Below, one piece after another: positions 35,987 through 44,222 of a stretch of DNA of 64,000 bases. A program made the position numbers and the translations under genes. Every line of letters starts with the position of its first letter. The first letter of the stretch is position 1. The notes beneath the pieces were generated by a model, which was not told the DNA's origin, did no database searches, and saw only the letters and a program-made list of their open reading frames with translations. The DNA comes from Hyunsoonleella jejuensis (GTDB taxonomy: Bacteria; Bacteroidota; Bacteroidia; Flavobacteriales; Flavobacteriaceae): NCBI RefSeq assembly GCF_900111025.1, contig NZ_FOFN01000003.1, forward strand, positions 1 to 64,000. The letters are read 5' to 3'.

Positions 35987-37453
35987 ATGGAAGAAAATAA
36001 GTTTAATTTTTCTGAAGAGGAGTTAAAAAAGGAACATAATGTTGAGCAATCTAAAGAAGAGGTAAAAAAAGATGCTCAAGGTTTGTTGACGAGCACAAAA
36101 AAATTCTTAAACGAACTTCTTGATTTTCGAGAGGACACTGATAGAGATGCAACTATTCAAGCAATTAAGGGTGATATCTCCTTTAAGGGAGCAACGGCTT
36201 GGATTCTAATTTGTTCAATTTTTGTAGCTTCAGTAGGTTTAAATGCAAATTCTACGGCAGTAGTTATTGGGGCCATGTTAATTTCTCCTTTAATGGGGCC
36301 AATTCTTGGTGTTGGGTTATCCATAGCAATTAATGATGTGGATACTTTAAGGCGTTCTTTAATAAACTTGGCAATTATGATTGTACTTAGTTTATTAACA
36401 GCATTTCTGTTTTTTCGTTTTTTTCCACTTAGTGAAGATACTTCTGAACTGTTAGGTCGTGTAAAACCTGATATTAGGGATGTGCTAATCGCTTTTTTTG
36501 GAGGGTTGGCACTTATAATTGCAAGAACCAAAAAAGGGACTATAGCGTCAGTTATTTTTGGAGTAGCTATTGCCACGGCATTAATGCCCCCACTTTGTAC
36601 TGCTGGCTACGGATTAGCAAAAGGCAATTTGGTGTACTTTGGACAAGCAATGTATTTATTCACGATCAACACCATTTTTATTGCTTTAGCAACCTTTATT
36701 GTTTTAAAGCTTTTAAGGTTTCCTATGTTGCGATACGCTAACTCCAAAAAACGTAGATTAATATCTAGAATAGCTACGGTTTTGGCAATTATCGTAATGA
36801 TTCCTGCTAGTTTTACTTTTGTTGATGTTTATAAGGAAAGTAATTTTAAAAGAGATGCGGCATTGTTTGTGGATAAGGAATTAAGTGCATTGCCTCACGC
36901 AGAGTACATTAAAAGTAATTCTACATATAAATACGGAGGCAATAAGGATAATATGATTCTTTTAAATTCTTTCGGATTGGATGAAATACCAGAGACCACA
37001 ATCGATGTATTAAAAAGTCGTTTATCTGGATATCCTGCATTAGCTGAGGGTACACAACTTATTTTTAATCAAAGTAAAAGTCAAGGTTTAGATAATTTCA
37101 AATATATGAAAGAGTTAAGAGCTAGAGACTCTCTAGATTTATTGTCGCAAACCGAGAAAATTAGATTTCTTGAAAACAAGGTTAAGCAACTTACGCTCTT
37201 AGAAAAAAATTACCTTGCATTTGATGAACTTACAAAAGAAATAAAATTAAATTATGATGCAATAGAAAAGATTTCTTACTCGAATGTTATTTCTTCAAAT
37301 TTTGAAAGAATGGATACAATATCAGTTTTTGAAATTAAATGGATAGATTCCCTTTCAAATGAAGCATCAAGAACAAAAGACAAAAAAAGGTTTGAGAATT
37401 GGCTTAAGTTTAAACTAAAATTGGATACGTTAATTGTAAAGCGTTTGAATTAG
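35987..37453 (+). CDS. DUF389 family membrane protein
   Basis: A 488-residue protein with a soluble acidic N-terminus (~1-55), a membrane core with about six helices (~60-290) and a long C-terminal soluble part rich in Lys and Glu. The core carries the DUF389 pattern: GLNANSTAVVIGAMLISPLM, GPILGVGLSIAINDVDTL and VAIATALMPPLCTAGYGLA. Function is unknown; Pro/Gly-rich membrane motifs suggest a transporter or channel, which is inference only. The C-terminal ~200 residues look like an extracytoplasmic coiled region not present in minimal members. It stands alone between manC and mlaF. Confidence 0.88.
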   Translation: MEENKFNFSEEELKKEHNVEQSKEEVKKDAQGLLTSTKKFLNELLDFREDTDRDATIQAIKGDISFKGATAWILICSIFVASVGLNANSTAVVIGAMLISPLMGPILGVGLSIAINDVDTLRRSLINLAIMIVLSLLTAFLFFRFFPLSEDTSELLGRVKPDIRDVLIAFFGGLALIIARTKKGTIASVIFGVAIATALMPPLCTAGYGLAKGNLVYFGQAMYLFTINTIFIALATFIVLKLLRFPMLRYANSKKRRLISRIATVLAIIVMIPASFTFVDVYKESNFKRDAALFVDKELSALPHAEYIKSNSTYKYGGNKDNMILLNSFGLDEIPETTIDVLKSRLSGYPALAEGTQLIFNQSKSQGLDNFKYMKELRARDSLDLLSQTEKIRFLENKVKQLTLLEKNYLAFDELTKEIKLNYDAIEKISYSNVISSNFERMDTISVFEIKWIDSLSNEASRTKDKKRFENWLKFKLKLDTLIVKRLN

Positions 37454-37496
37454 GTGGGATTTAGGAAGTCTTAGAAGGTAATAATTATAGTTTCGT

Positions 37497-38264
37497 TTAT
37501 TCATTTTCTTCCAAGTACATTTTCCTAACTTTTTTAAACAAATTCGAAGAATAAACAAAATCGGTTACCGATTCGTTATCCGTTTTAAAAATGGTTTTAT
37601 TTGAACCTTCCCAAGCTTTCAGGCCATTTTTTAAAAAAATAATTTTCTCACCAATTTCCATCACAGAATTCATGTCGTGGGAATTAATTACCGTTGTGAT
37701 TTGATATTCATCGGTAATTTCCTGGATTAAATTATCAATAACAATTGCTGTTTTAGGGTCCAAACCAGAATTTGGCTCATCACAAAATAAGTATTTTGGA
37801 TTATTTACAATGGCACGTGCAATGGCTACACGTTTTTGCATTCCCCCAGAAGCTTCACTAGGCTTTTTTTTATGGGCATCAGGTAAATTCACGCGTTTCA
37901 ACACAAAATTAGCCCGATCCTCCATTTCACTTTTGGTCATTTTCGTAAACATCCGTAATGGGAACATCACATTTTCAGCAATGGTCATGGAATCAAATAG
38001 TGCGCTTCCTTGAAACACCATACCAATCTTGGCTCGTAAATCGCGTTTTTCACTTTCTGTTAACTTAGAGTAAATTTTTCCATCATAAGAAATAGAACCC
38101 GATTCGTAATTAAATAACCCTAATAAGCATTTTAAGAATACTGTTTTTCCTGAACCACTTTGTCCAATAATCAGGTTGGTCTTCCCTTTTTCAAAGGAAG
38201 TTGTAATGCCTTTTAAAATATGGGCATCCCCGAACGATTTATGTAAATTTTCAACTTCTATCAT
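37497..38264 (-). CDS. mlaF: ABC transporter ATP-binding protein, MlaF-like
   Basis: A 255-residue ATPase of the MlaEF-type phospholipid/lipid transporter. Walker A GQSGSGKT is at 34-41, the signature EASGGMQKRVAIARA is the characteristic Mla/Mkl form, Walker B is YLFCDEPNSGLDP, and the H-loop is INSHDMNS. The ATG at 38264 shares one base with the mlaE stop (TAATG), so the pair is translationally coupled; a longer TTG/ATG start inside mlaE is unlikely. It powers the MlaE permease moving lipids between membranes. Confidence 0.92.
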   Translation of the reverse strand: MIEVENLHKSFGDAHILKGITTSFEKGKTNLIIGQSGSGKTVFLKCLLGLFNYESGSISYDGKIYSKLTESEKRDLRAKIGMVFQGSALFDSMTIAENVMFPLRMFTKMTKSEMEDRANFVLKRVNLPDAHKKKPSEASGGMQKRVAIARAIVNNPKYLFCDEPNSGLDPKTAIVIDNLIQEITDEYQITTVINSHDMNSVMEIGEKIIFLKNGLKAWEGSNKTIFKTDNESVTDFVYSSNLFKKVRKMYLEENE

Positions 38265-39001
38265 TATCCAAGCAACATACCAGTTATTATATAGTTCAAC
38301 AAAATAATCACAACGCTCGTCCAAACAAAAGCAGTAGTACTTGCTTTACCTACTTCTAAGGCACCACCTCTCATGTAATAACCGTAAAACGAAGGTATGG
38401 TAGCTAAAACGAATGCGAAGACAAATGTTTTTATAAACGCATAAATTACATGAAATGTATCAAAATCAGTTTGAATGCCTAAAATATAATCAGTTAGGGT
38501 TGCGTAGCCACCAAAAACACAAGCAGCCATACCACCAAGAATGCCTAAAAACATACCCGTTGCAATAGCAAAAGGGTACAGTAATAATGCCACTGTTTTA
38601 GGGAAAATTAGATAATTTAATGAATTTATTCCCATAACCTCTAGAGCATCTATTTGTTCGGTAACTCGCATTGTCCCAATACTGGAAGTAATATAGGAGC
38701 CTACTTTACCCGCCATTATAATAGACGTAAATGTAGGGGCGAACTCTAAAATCACAGACTGTCGAGTAGCAAAACCCACTAGATATCTTGGGATTAAAGG
38801 GCTATCTATATTCAATGCGGTTTGAATAGTAATAACACCACCAACAAAAAACGAGATAAAAGCAATAATGCCTAATGAGCCTATAATGAGATCATCAATA
38901 TCCTTTAAGATTAATTGTTTCATAACGGACCACTTCGTCGGTTTCCGAAACATTTCAACTATCATTAAAAAATAAGCTCCAATATTATGAAGGTACTTCA
39001 T
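38264..39001 (-). CDS. mlaE: MlaE-type lipid ABC transporter permease
   Basis: A 245-residue inner-membrane permease of the MlaE family with about five to six hydrophobic segments. Family landmarks are the periplasmic VGFATRQSVILEFAPTFTSI stretch, then GKVGSYITSSIGTMRVTEQI (the conserved cytoplasmic E-rich loop), DALEVMGINSLNYLIFPK and the C-terminal YGYYMRGGALEVGKASTTAF. It is first of the mlaE-mlaF pair. No mlaD or mlaB gene follows within the window. Confidence 0.92.
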   Translation of the reverse strand: MKYLHNIGAYFLMIVEMFRKPTKWSVMKQLILKDIDDLIIGSLGIIAFISFFVGGVITIQTALNIDSPLIPRYLVGFATRQSVILEFAPTFTSIIMAGKVGSYITSSIGTMRVTEQIDALEVMGINSLNYLIFPKTVALLLYPFAIATGMFLGILGGMAACVFGGYATLTDYILGIQTDFDTFHVIYAFIKTFVFAFVLATIPSFYGYYMRGGALEVGKASTTAFVWTSVVIILLNYIITGMLLG

Positions 39002-39080
39002 ATATAATTTTCTTCTTGCTAAAGTAAAAAAAACTTAGAGGTATTTAACCTTAATTTTAAATAATGATAGTTAATATATG

Positions 39081-39088
39081 TATTTTTG
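39081..39088 (+). promoter_or_regulatory. -7 box before the PafA-type phosphatase
   Basis: TATTTTTG fits TAnnTTTG, 22 nt before the ATG at 39111. No PHO-box-like repeat is evident. Confidence 0.5.
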
Positions 39089-39110
39089 AATACTATTAAA
39101 TGTTAATAAA

Positions 39111-40733
39111 ATGAAGTACGTAATCATCCTATTATTTGTCGTAAACTTTAGTTTTCATGGCATTGCCCAAAATGAAAAACCAAAATTGGTAGTGGGTATT
39201 GTGGTGGACCAAATGCGTTATGACTATCTAACACGTTTCTATGATAAATATGGCGAAGGTGGTTTTAAACGTATGATGAATGAAGGTTTTAATTGCAAGA
39301 ACAACCATTTTAACTATGTTCCAACGTATACTGGTCCCGGACATACGTCAGTTTATACAGGAACAACCCCAAAATATCATGGTGTAATAGGTAATAATTG
39401 GTACGATAAAGAAACAAAGAAAATGGTGTATTGCGCGGGTGATGACGGTGTTTCAGGAGTTGGAACAGCATCAGACGTTGAGCGTATGTCTCCTCATAGA
39501 ATGAAAACAACAACCTTCGCAGATGAAAATAGACTGTTTACTCAAATGAGAGGAAAAACTATTGGGATTTCAATAAAAGACAGAGGAGCTGTTTTACCAG
39601 CAGGACATACAGGGAATGCGGCTTATTGGTTTAGGGGAATGGATGAAGGTAATTTTGTAACGAGTACCTATTATATGGCGGAGTTGCCTAAGTGGGTGCA
39701 AGATTTTAATGCTTCTAAAATAGTAGAATCATATTTAAAAGATTGGAATACACTTTACGATATTTCAACCTACGTAGAAAGCGGACCAGACTTGAACAAC
39801 TTTGAAGGGGGCTTTAAAGGAAAAGAGACAGCTACCTTTCCATACAATTTAAAAAAACTAGCCAAAAAGAATGGTGGGTTTAATATTTTAAAAGTAACCC
39901 CTTTTGGGAATAGCATTGTTGCAGACTTTGCTATAGCAGCAATAAAGGCTGAAGCACTGGGAAAAGATGAAGTAACAGATGTGCTGGCGGTTAGCTTTTC
40001 CAGTACCGATTATATTGGTCATAATTTTGGCGTGAATTCTAAAGAAATTGAAGATACTTACATAAGGTTAGATAAAGATTTAGAACGACTGTTTAAAACG
40101 TTAGATGCCGAAGTTGGTGTTGGTGAGTACACCGTATTTTTAACAGCAGACCATGGCGCTATTGAAGTGCCTTCGTATTTACAATCGGCTAAAATACCAG
40201 CAGGATATATAAATCGCTCAGAACGAAAGGAGCAGTTCAACAAATTTTTAATGGATACCTATGGTACGCTTGAAATTGTAGAAAATATAAGTAACAATCA
40301 AATATTTTTGAATAGGGATATCGTAAAAGCACTCGATTTAGATTTAGATGACGTTCAAGAAGATATGGCGAACGAACAACTTAACTATAAAAATGTATAT
40401 AAAACATATACAGCTACAACAATGAGTAGTGTATACTTTGATGATGGTATTGAAAATCTGTTACAAAAAGGCTTTAATCAAAAGCGATCGGGAGATGTGA
40501 TAATACTGGACGACCCCGCATTTATAGCTTACGGAAAAACAGGTTCAACACATGGCAGCGGTTTAAATTATGATACGCATGTTCCGCTATTGTTTTTTGG
40601 AAAAGGAATAAAACAAGGCTATACGTTTAAAAAAACTGAGATTACTGATATTGCACCAACTATTTCGGCACTTTTAGGCATTAGCTTTCCCAATTTTGCG
40701 ATTGGGCAACCTCTAGATTTTGTTATGGATTAA
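39111..40733 (+). CDS. pafA: PafA-type alkaline phosphatase
   Basis: A 540-residue exported zinc phosphatase of the alkaline phosphatase superfamily. Residues 1-20 are a signal peptide ending in FHGIAQ. Asp33 in VVDQMRYDYL is a zinc ligand. YTGPGHTSVYTG supplies the threonine nucleophile, Thr79, matching the residue number reported for the Elizabethkingia PafA. ISIKDRGAVLPAGH contains the Lys/Arg pair used for phosphate binding. Later ligands lie in FSSTDYIGHNFG, LTADHGAIEVPS and GSTHGSG. It releases phosphate from phosphomonoesters in the periplasm. The nuclease gene overlaps its stop (TAATG), so scavenging of phosphate from nucleic acids is a plausible joint role. Confidence 0.92.
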   Translation: MKYVIILLFVVNFSFHGIAQNEKPKLVVGIVVDQMRYDYLTRFYDKYGEGGFKRMMNEGFNCKNNHFNYVPTYTGPGHTSVYTGTTPKYHGVIGNNWYDKETKKMVYCAGDDGVSGVGTASDVERMSPHRMKTTTFADENRLFTQMRGKTIGISIKDRGAVLPAGHTGNAAYWFRGMDEGNFVTSTYYMAELPKWVQDFNASKIVESYLKDWNTLYDISTYVESGPDLNNFEGGFKGKETATFPYNLKKLAKKNGGFNILKVTPFGNSIVADFAIAAIKAEALGKDEVTDVLAVSFSSTDYIGHNFGVNSKEIEDTYIRLDKDLERLFKTLDAEVGVGEYTVFLTADHGAIEVPSYLQSAKIPAGYINRSERKEQFNKFLMDTYGTLEIVENISNNQIFLNRDIVKALDLDLDDVQEDMANEQLNYKNVYKTYTATTMSSVYFDDGIENLLQKGFNQKRSGDVIILDDPAFIAYGKTGSTHGSGLNYDTHVPLLFFGKGIKQGYTFKKTEITDIAPTISALLGISFPNFAIGQPLDFVMD

Positions 40734-41542
40734 TGAAAAGACGTTCTTGGTTTTCTGTTTTAGCAGTTGCGATAGTACTCTCTGTTTATGCATATGATTA
40801 TTTTCTAGCAGCGGAAGAAAAAGCTGAATTGGTTTCAGAAGGTAAAAAGACCAAAAACAATACAAACGAATATTTTTTGCCTTCAAGTACAACGCATCAA
40901 GTGGTGCACCATAATGGTTATTCATTATCTTATAGCGAGGCCCATGAACAAGCAGAATGGGTAGCTTATGAATTGAAATCCTCTCATATTTCAAATACAA
41001 ATCACAAACGCCCCTATTTTGAAATAGACAAAGCGGTTAAAACAGGAGCAGCTAGTTGGAGAAATTATAAAAATTCAGGTTATGATAGAGGGCATTTATG
41101 TCCTGCAGCAGACAGAAGATATTCTAAAGAGGCGCATGACGAAACGTTTTTAACTAGTAATATTACACCACAAGAGCACGAGTTTAATTCGGGTGTTTGG
41201 AATAGGCTAGAACAAAAAGTGCGTTATTGGGCACGTAAGTATAATGGTGTTTTTGTAGTAACTGCAGGTGTTTTAAAAGGTGAAATGGAAACAATTGGAA
41301 GTGAACAGGTATCAGTGCCTAATCAATTTTATAAGGTTTTGATTGATAATAATTCAGGCGACACTAAAATGATAGCATTTTTAGTGCCCCATAAAGATTC
41401 TGATAAACCTTTGTATGAATTTGTTGTTCCTGTGGATGAGGTTGAAGCATTAACAGGTATTGATTTTTTTCCAGAACTTGAAGATGCGATTGAAGATAGG
41501 TTAGAAGCTTCTAGTAGTTATAAAGGGTGGGTTTTTGACTAA
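40733..41542 (+). CDS. DNA/RNA non-specific endonuclease, exported
   Basis: A 269-residue nuclease of the beta-beta-alpha-metal NucA family. An N-terminal membrane anchor or signal (~6-24, WFSVLAVAIVLSVYAYDYF) is followed by the nuclease domain. YDRGHLCPAADRR (117-129) contains the catalytic His of the DRGH motif, and SNITPQEHEFNSGVWNRLE supplies the metal-binding Asn. It probably degrades extracellular or periplasmic nucleic acids. Its ATG shares a base with the stop of the phosphatase gene, indicating coupled translation and a nutrient-scavenging pair. Confidence 0.92.
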   Translation: MKRRSWFSVLAVAIVLSVYAYDYFLAAEEKAELVSEGKKTKNNTNEYFLPSSTTHQVVHHNGYSLSYSEAHEQAEWVAYELKSSHISNTNHKRPYFEIDKAVKTGAASWRNYKNSGYDRGHLCPAADRRYSKEAHDETFLTSNITPQEHEFNSGVWNRLEQKVRYWARKYNGVFVVTAGVLKGEMETIGSEQVSVPNQFYKVLIDNNSGDTKMIAFLVPHKDSDKPLYEFVVPVDEVEALTGIDFFPELEDAIEDRLEASSSYKGWVFD

Positions 41543-41677
41543 TGTTTTTTGTAATTCACCACAAACAATTATTTTGAATGCATATGCTTGGTATCTAATT
41601 TCAAAAAACAAAACTAAGCCCTTCAGGTTTCAAAAGCCTAAAGATGTTCTAAAAATTTTATATGACATTTGGAATTT

Positions 41678-42535
41678 TTAATTTGATTTTTGGAATTTAT
41701 TCATAATCCCTTTCCAACGCAGTTGTCTTATAAATTTACCTTCATCTTCTGAAACTAAAAACTCTAGTTTTTCCTTTTTAGCTTTAAAATAACCGGCGAT
41801 ATAATCTTTGAATAAAGTAAAACTCCCTTTTTTATAAGCCAACTTTGTGGCTGAAATTAGCGTGATAATAAACCCATAGCGCATTTTGTACATAGCTTCA
41901 CCTTGCATGTGTTTTGAAGCCTTGTTATAACTAATACCAGTAGGCTTTAAATGTTTTACATGAAGCGTTTCATCGGTTAAAATTTCCCAGCCATAATATT
42001 TAGCCAATAATTCGTCAACGGTGTCCCAACCCATAGACCGTTTTAATTTTCCTATTTGGTGAAAACAGTCTTTTCTATAAGCTTTTAAGGCACCGCGAAT
42101 ATGATCTTTTCTTGTGAGGTTTTCTAAAACCCAGCTACCATTTTTTTCAATATAACAGAAACCTGAGGCCATTCCTAGTTTTGGATCTGCATTGAATAGC
42201 TTAGCAAGTTCTTCAAGGTAATTTTCTGGAAAAATCAAGTCTGCATCAAATTTGCAAATCACATCAAAGTTATCGTCAAGGGTCTCGTAACCTTTATAAA
42301 AAGCATTGATGATTTTAGATCCAGGTAAATGCGCATTCGAGGATGTTACATTAACTAGTGAAATAAAATCATGCTTTTCGGTGTAACCACCAACAACCGA
42401 TTCAGTTTCGTCAGTAGAATTGTCATTTACAACTATAACTTGTTTAGGCTGTAATGTTTGGTGCACTAAGGAATGCAATGTTAAACCTATTGTGTGTGAC
42501 TCATTATGCGCAGGTATGACGATGTAGAAATTCAA
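41678..42535 (-). CDS. Family 2 glycosyltransferase
   Basis: A 285-residue GT-A glycosyltransferase. IVIPAHNESHTIGLTLHSL opens the fold, VNDNSTDETE is the nucleotide-binding part, CKFDADLIFP is the DxD-like metal site, and later comes the GWDTVDELLAKYYGW acceptor-side motif. There are no clear transmembrane helices, but several basic stretches near the C-terminus suggest membrane association. Donor and acceptor are unknown. It is last in a tight three-gene operon (2-nt gaps) behind a KASIII-like enzyme and a methyltransferase, which suggests a lipid acceptor. Confidence 0.87.
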   Translation of the reverse strand: MNFYIVIPAHNESHTIGLTLHSLVHQTLQPKQVIVVNDNSTDETESVVGGYTEKHDFISLVNVTSSNAHLPGSKIINAFYKGYETLDDNFDVICKFDADLIFPENYLEELAKLFNADPKLGMASGFCYIEKNGSWVLENLTRKDHIRGALKAYRKDCFHQIGKLKRSMGWDTVDELLAKYYGWEILTDETLHVKHLKPTGISYNKASKHMQGEAMYKMRYGFIITLISATKLAYKKGSFTLFKDYIAGYFKAKKEKLEFLVSEDEGKFIRQLRWKGIMNKFQKSN

Positions 42536-42537
42536 GC

Positions 42538-43059
42538 CTAAACTTTTTCAGCATAAACAATGTAATATCTAGGTGTAAACCATCTTAAAATAGGGCGAAT
42601 GCCTATTTTTTTAGTAGGATTAGTCCATTTTTGTCGGTCAATAATTTTCCAACCAGTCTTTTCAAGTAGCCAATCGAATTGCCAATCTTCAAACTCATGA
42701 TAATGTCTATCTAGCATATCGGTTTTACTTCTATAGGCCGACGAAAACCATAATTTTAAAGGTACGCTAGCCACCAATTTATCAGCTTTAATGGCATTTA
42801 AAACTGTAAAAGGCGAAAGAAGATGTTCAAATATTTCAAAAGCGGTAACCACATCTGCGTTTGATAATGTTATGTTTGACGTGTTTATATCTAAATCTTC
42901 ACCTTTTGTGTTTTCTACACTATAACCATGTTGTTGCATGATTTCAGAAAACGGATTTATAACGCCTAAATCTAAAATTTTTTCAGAAGGAGAAACGTGT
43001 TTTTGTAAAAATTCAATAGTATGTTTAAAACGCTTGTTAGGAAATGTGTTTTCGTACAT
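42538..43059 (-). CDS. Class I SAM-dependent methyltransferase
   Basis: A 173-residue small methyltransferase-fold protein. EKILDLGVINPFSEIMQQHG is motif I, LSNADVVTAFEIFEHLLSP is the post-I/II region, and ASVPLKLWFSSAYR may bind substrate. It is shorter than most full class I enzymes but has the complete core. It sits between the KASIII-like gene (2-nt gap upstream) and the GT2 gene (2-nt gap downstream), so its substrate is probably the product of that pathway. Confidence 0.82.
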   Translation of the reverse strand: MYENTFPNKRFKHTIEFLQKHVSPSEKILDLGVINPFSEIMQQHGYSVENTKGEDLDINTSNITLSNADVVTAFEIFEHLLSPFTVLNAIKADKLVASVPLKLWFSSAYRSKTDMLDRHYHEFEDWQFDWLLEKTGWKIIDRQKWTNPTKKIGIRPILRWFTPRYYIVYAEKV

Positions 43060-43061
43060 TG

Positions 43062-44120
43062 TTATTGTTTGTAAACAATAGCATTAATATTCATTCCTGC
43101 GCCTACACTGGCAAAAATAATTACATCACCAGTATTTATTTCTTGTCGTACCATGCCTCCGTTCAATATTAAATCATATAACGTTGGTACAGTGGCTACA
43201 CTAGAGTTTCCTAGTTTTCCGATGCTCATTGGCATAATACCTTCTGGCATGTCCATCTCATGTAATTGATAAAAACGCTTTACTATAGCTTCATCCATTT
43301 TCTCATTAGCCTGATGAATCAATATTTTTTTAACATCAGTAATATTATATCCACTTTTATCCAAACAAGATTTCATGGCGAGGGGAACATTGGTAAGTGC
43401 GAATTCATAAATTTTCCTACCATACATTTTTATATAACGTCTGTTGTCTTTTATTTCAGGATTATTTGTTTCACCAAAAAATATAAAATGGGCTTCATCT
43501 AAAGCGTAAGTCGCCGTTTCATGTGAGATAATGCCACCTTCATCTTCGGTAGCTTCAATAACTACAGCCCCGGCACCGTCGCTGTAGATCATAGAGTCTC
43601 TGTCGTATGGATCTATAACTCTAGACAATGTTTCAGCTCCAATAATCAAACATTTTTTTGCAATTCCAGAGGAAATAAAGGCGTTAGCTTGAATAACCCC
43701 TTCAACCCATCCTGGACAGCCAAAAAGTAAATCATAAGCCACACATTTTGGACTTTTAATACGCAGTAAATGCTTTACCCGAGAGGCAACACTTGGTACA
43801 GTATCACTTTGTTGACTATCATGCCTAACGTCTCCATAATTATGGGCAACAATGATATAATCTAAATCTTCACGATTGATGTTTGCATTTTCAATAGCTT
43901 TTTCAGCAGCAAAAGATGCAATATCCGAAGTGTTTAAATGGCTTTTGGCATAACGACGTTCGTCTATACCCGTAATCGCTTTAAATTTCTTAACAATTAC
44001 TTCGCTAGGCGCTTTAATGGAAGAACCATCAGCATTTAAAAATTCGTGATTGTGGAAATCTTCATTCTTTTCAATATTAGAAGGAATATAGCTTCCTGTC
44101 CCAGTAATTTTAACATTCAT
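43062..44120 (-). CDS. 3-oxoacyl-ACP synthase III-like (KASIII/FabH-type) enzyme
   Basis: A 352-residue thiolase-fold condensing enzyme. The catalytic triad is intact: Cys135 in LLFGCPGWVEG, His269 in ILIHQANEKM and Asn305 in GKLGNSSVATVP. KASIII enzymes start fatty-acid or secondary-lipid synthesis by joining acyl-CoA to malonyl-ACP. An extended N-terminal region and placement outside the usual fab cluster (beside a methyltransferase and a glycosyltransferase) suggest a specialised lipid rather than housekeeping FabH, which is inference. First gene of the three-gene minus-strand operon. Confidence 0.88.
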   Translation of the reverse strand: MNVKITGTGSYIPSNIEKNEDFHNHEFLNADGSSIKAPSEVIVKKFKAITGIDERRYAKSHLNTSDIASFAAEKAIENANINREDLDYIIVAHNYGDVRHDSQQSDTVPSVASRVKHLLRIKSPKCVAYDLLFGCPGWVEGVIQANAFISSGIAKKCLIIGAETLSRVIDPYDRDSMIYSDGAGAVVIEATEDEGGIISHETATYALDEAHFIFFGETNNPEIKDNRRYIKMYGRKIYEFALTNVPLAMKSCLDKSGYNITDVKKILIHQANEKMDEAIVKRFYQLHEMDMPEGIMPMSIGKLGNSSVATVPTLYDLILNGGMVRQEINTGDVIIFASVGAGMNINAIVYKQ

Positions 44121-44222
44121 AAATCCGAAACGTACTTTTAATTAATTCTTAAGAGCAATATAAAATGATTTGTAAAAGCAACAACGAATTTCTGAACAAA
44201 ATTACGATGTTCAAACTATATT

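Noticed and set aside
41543-41677. Possible small gene or terminator between the convergent nuclease and GT2 genes
   Set aside because: No open frame with a plausible start and no clean stem-loop; it appears to be plain spacer.
44121-44222. Possible regulatory RNA between gcvP and the KASIII operon
   Set aside because: About 100 AT-rich bases with no stable hairpin or riboswitch-like core that I can see.
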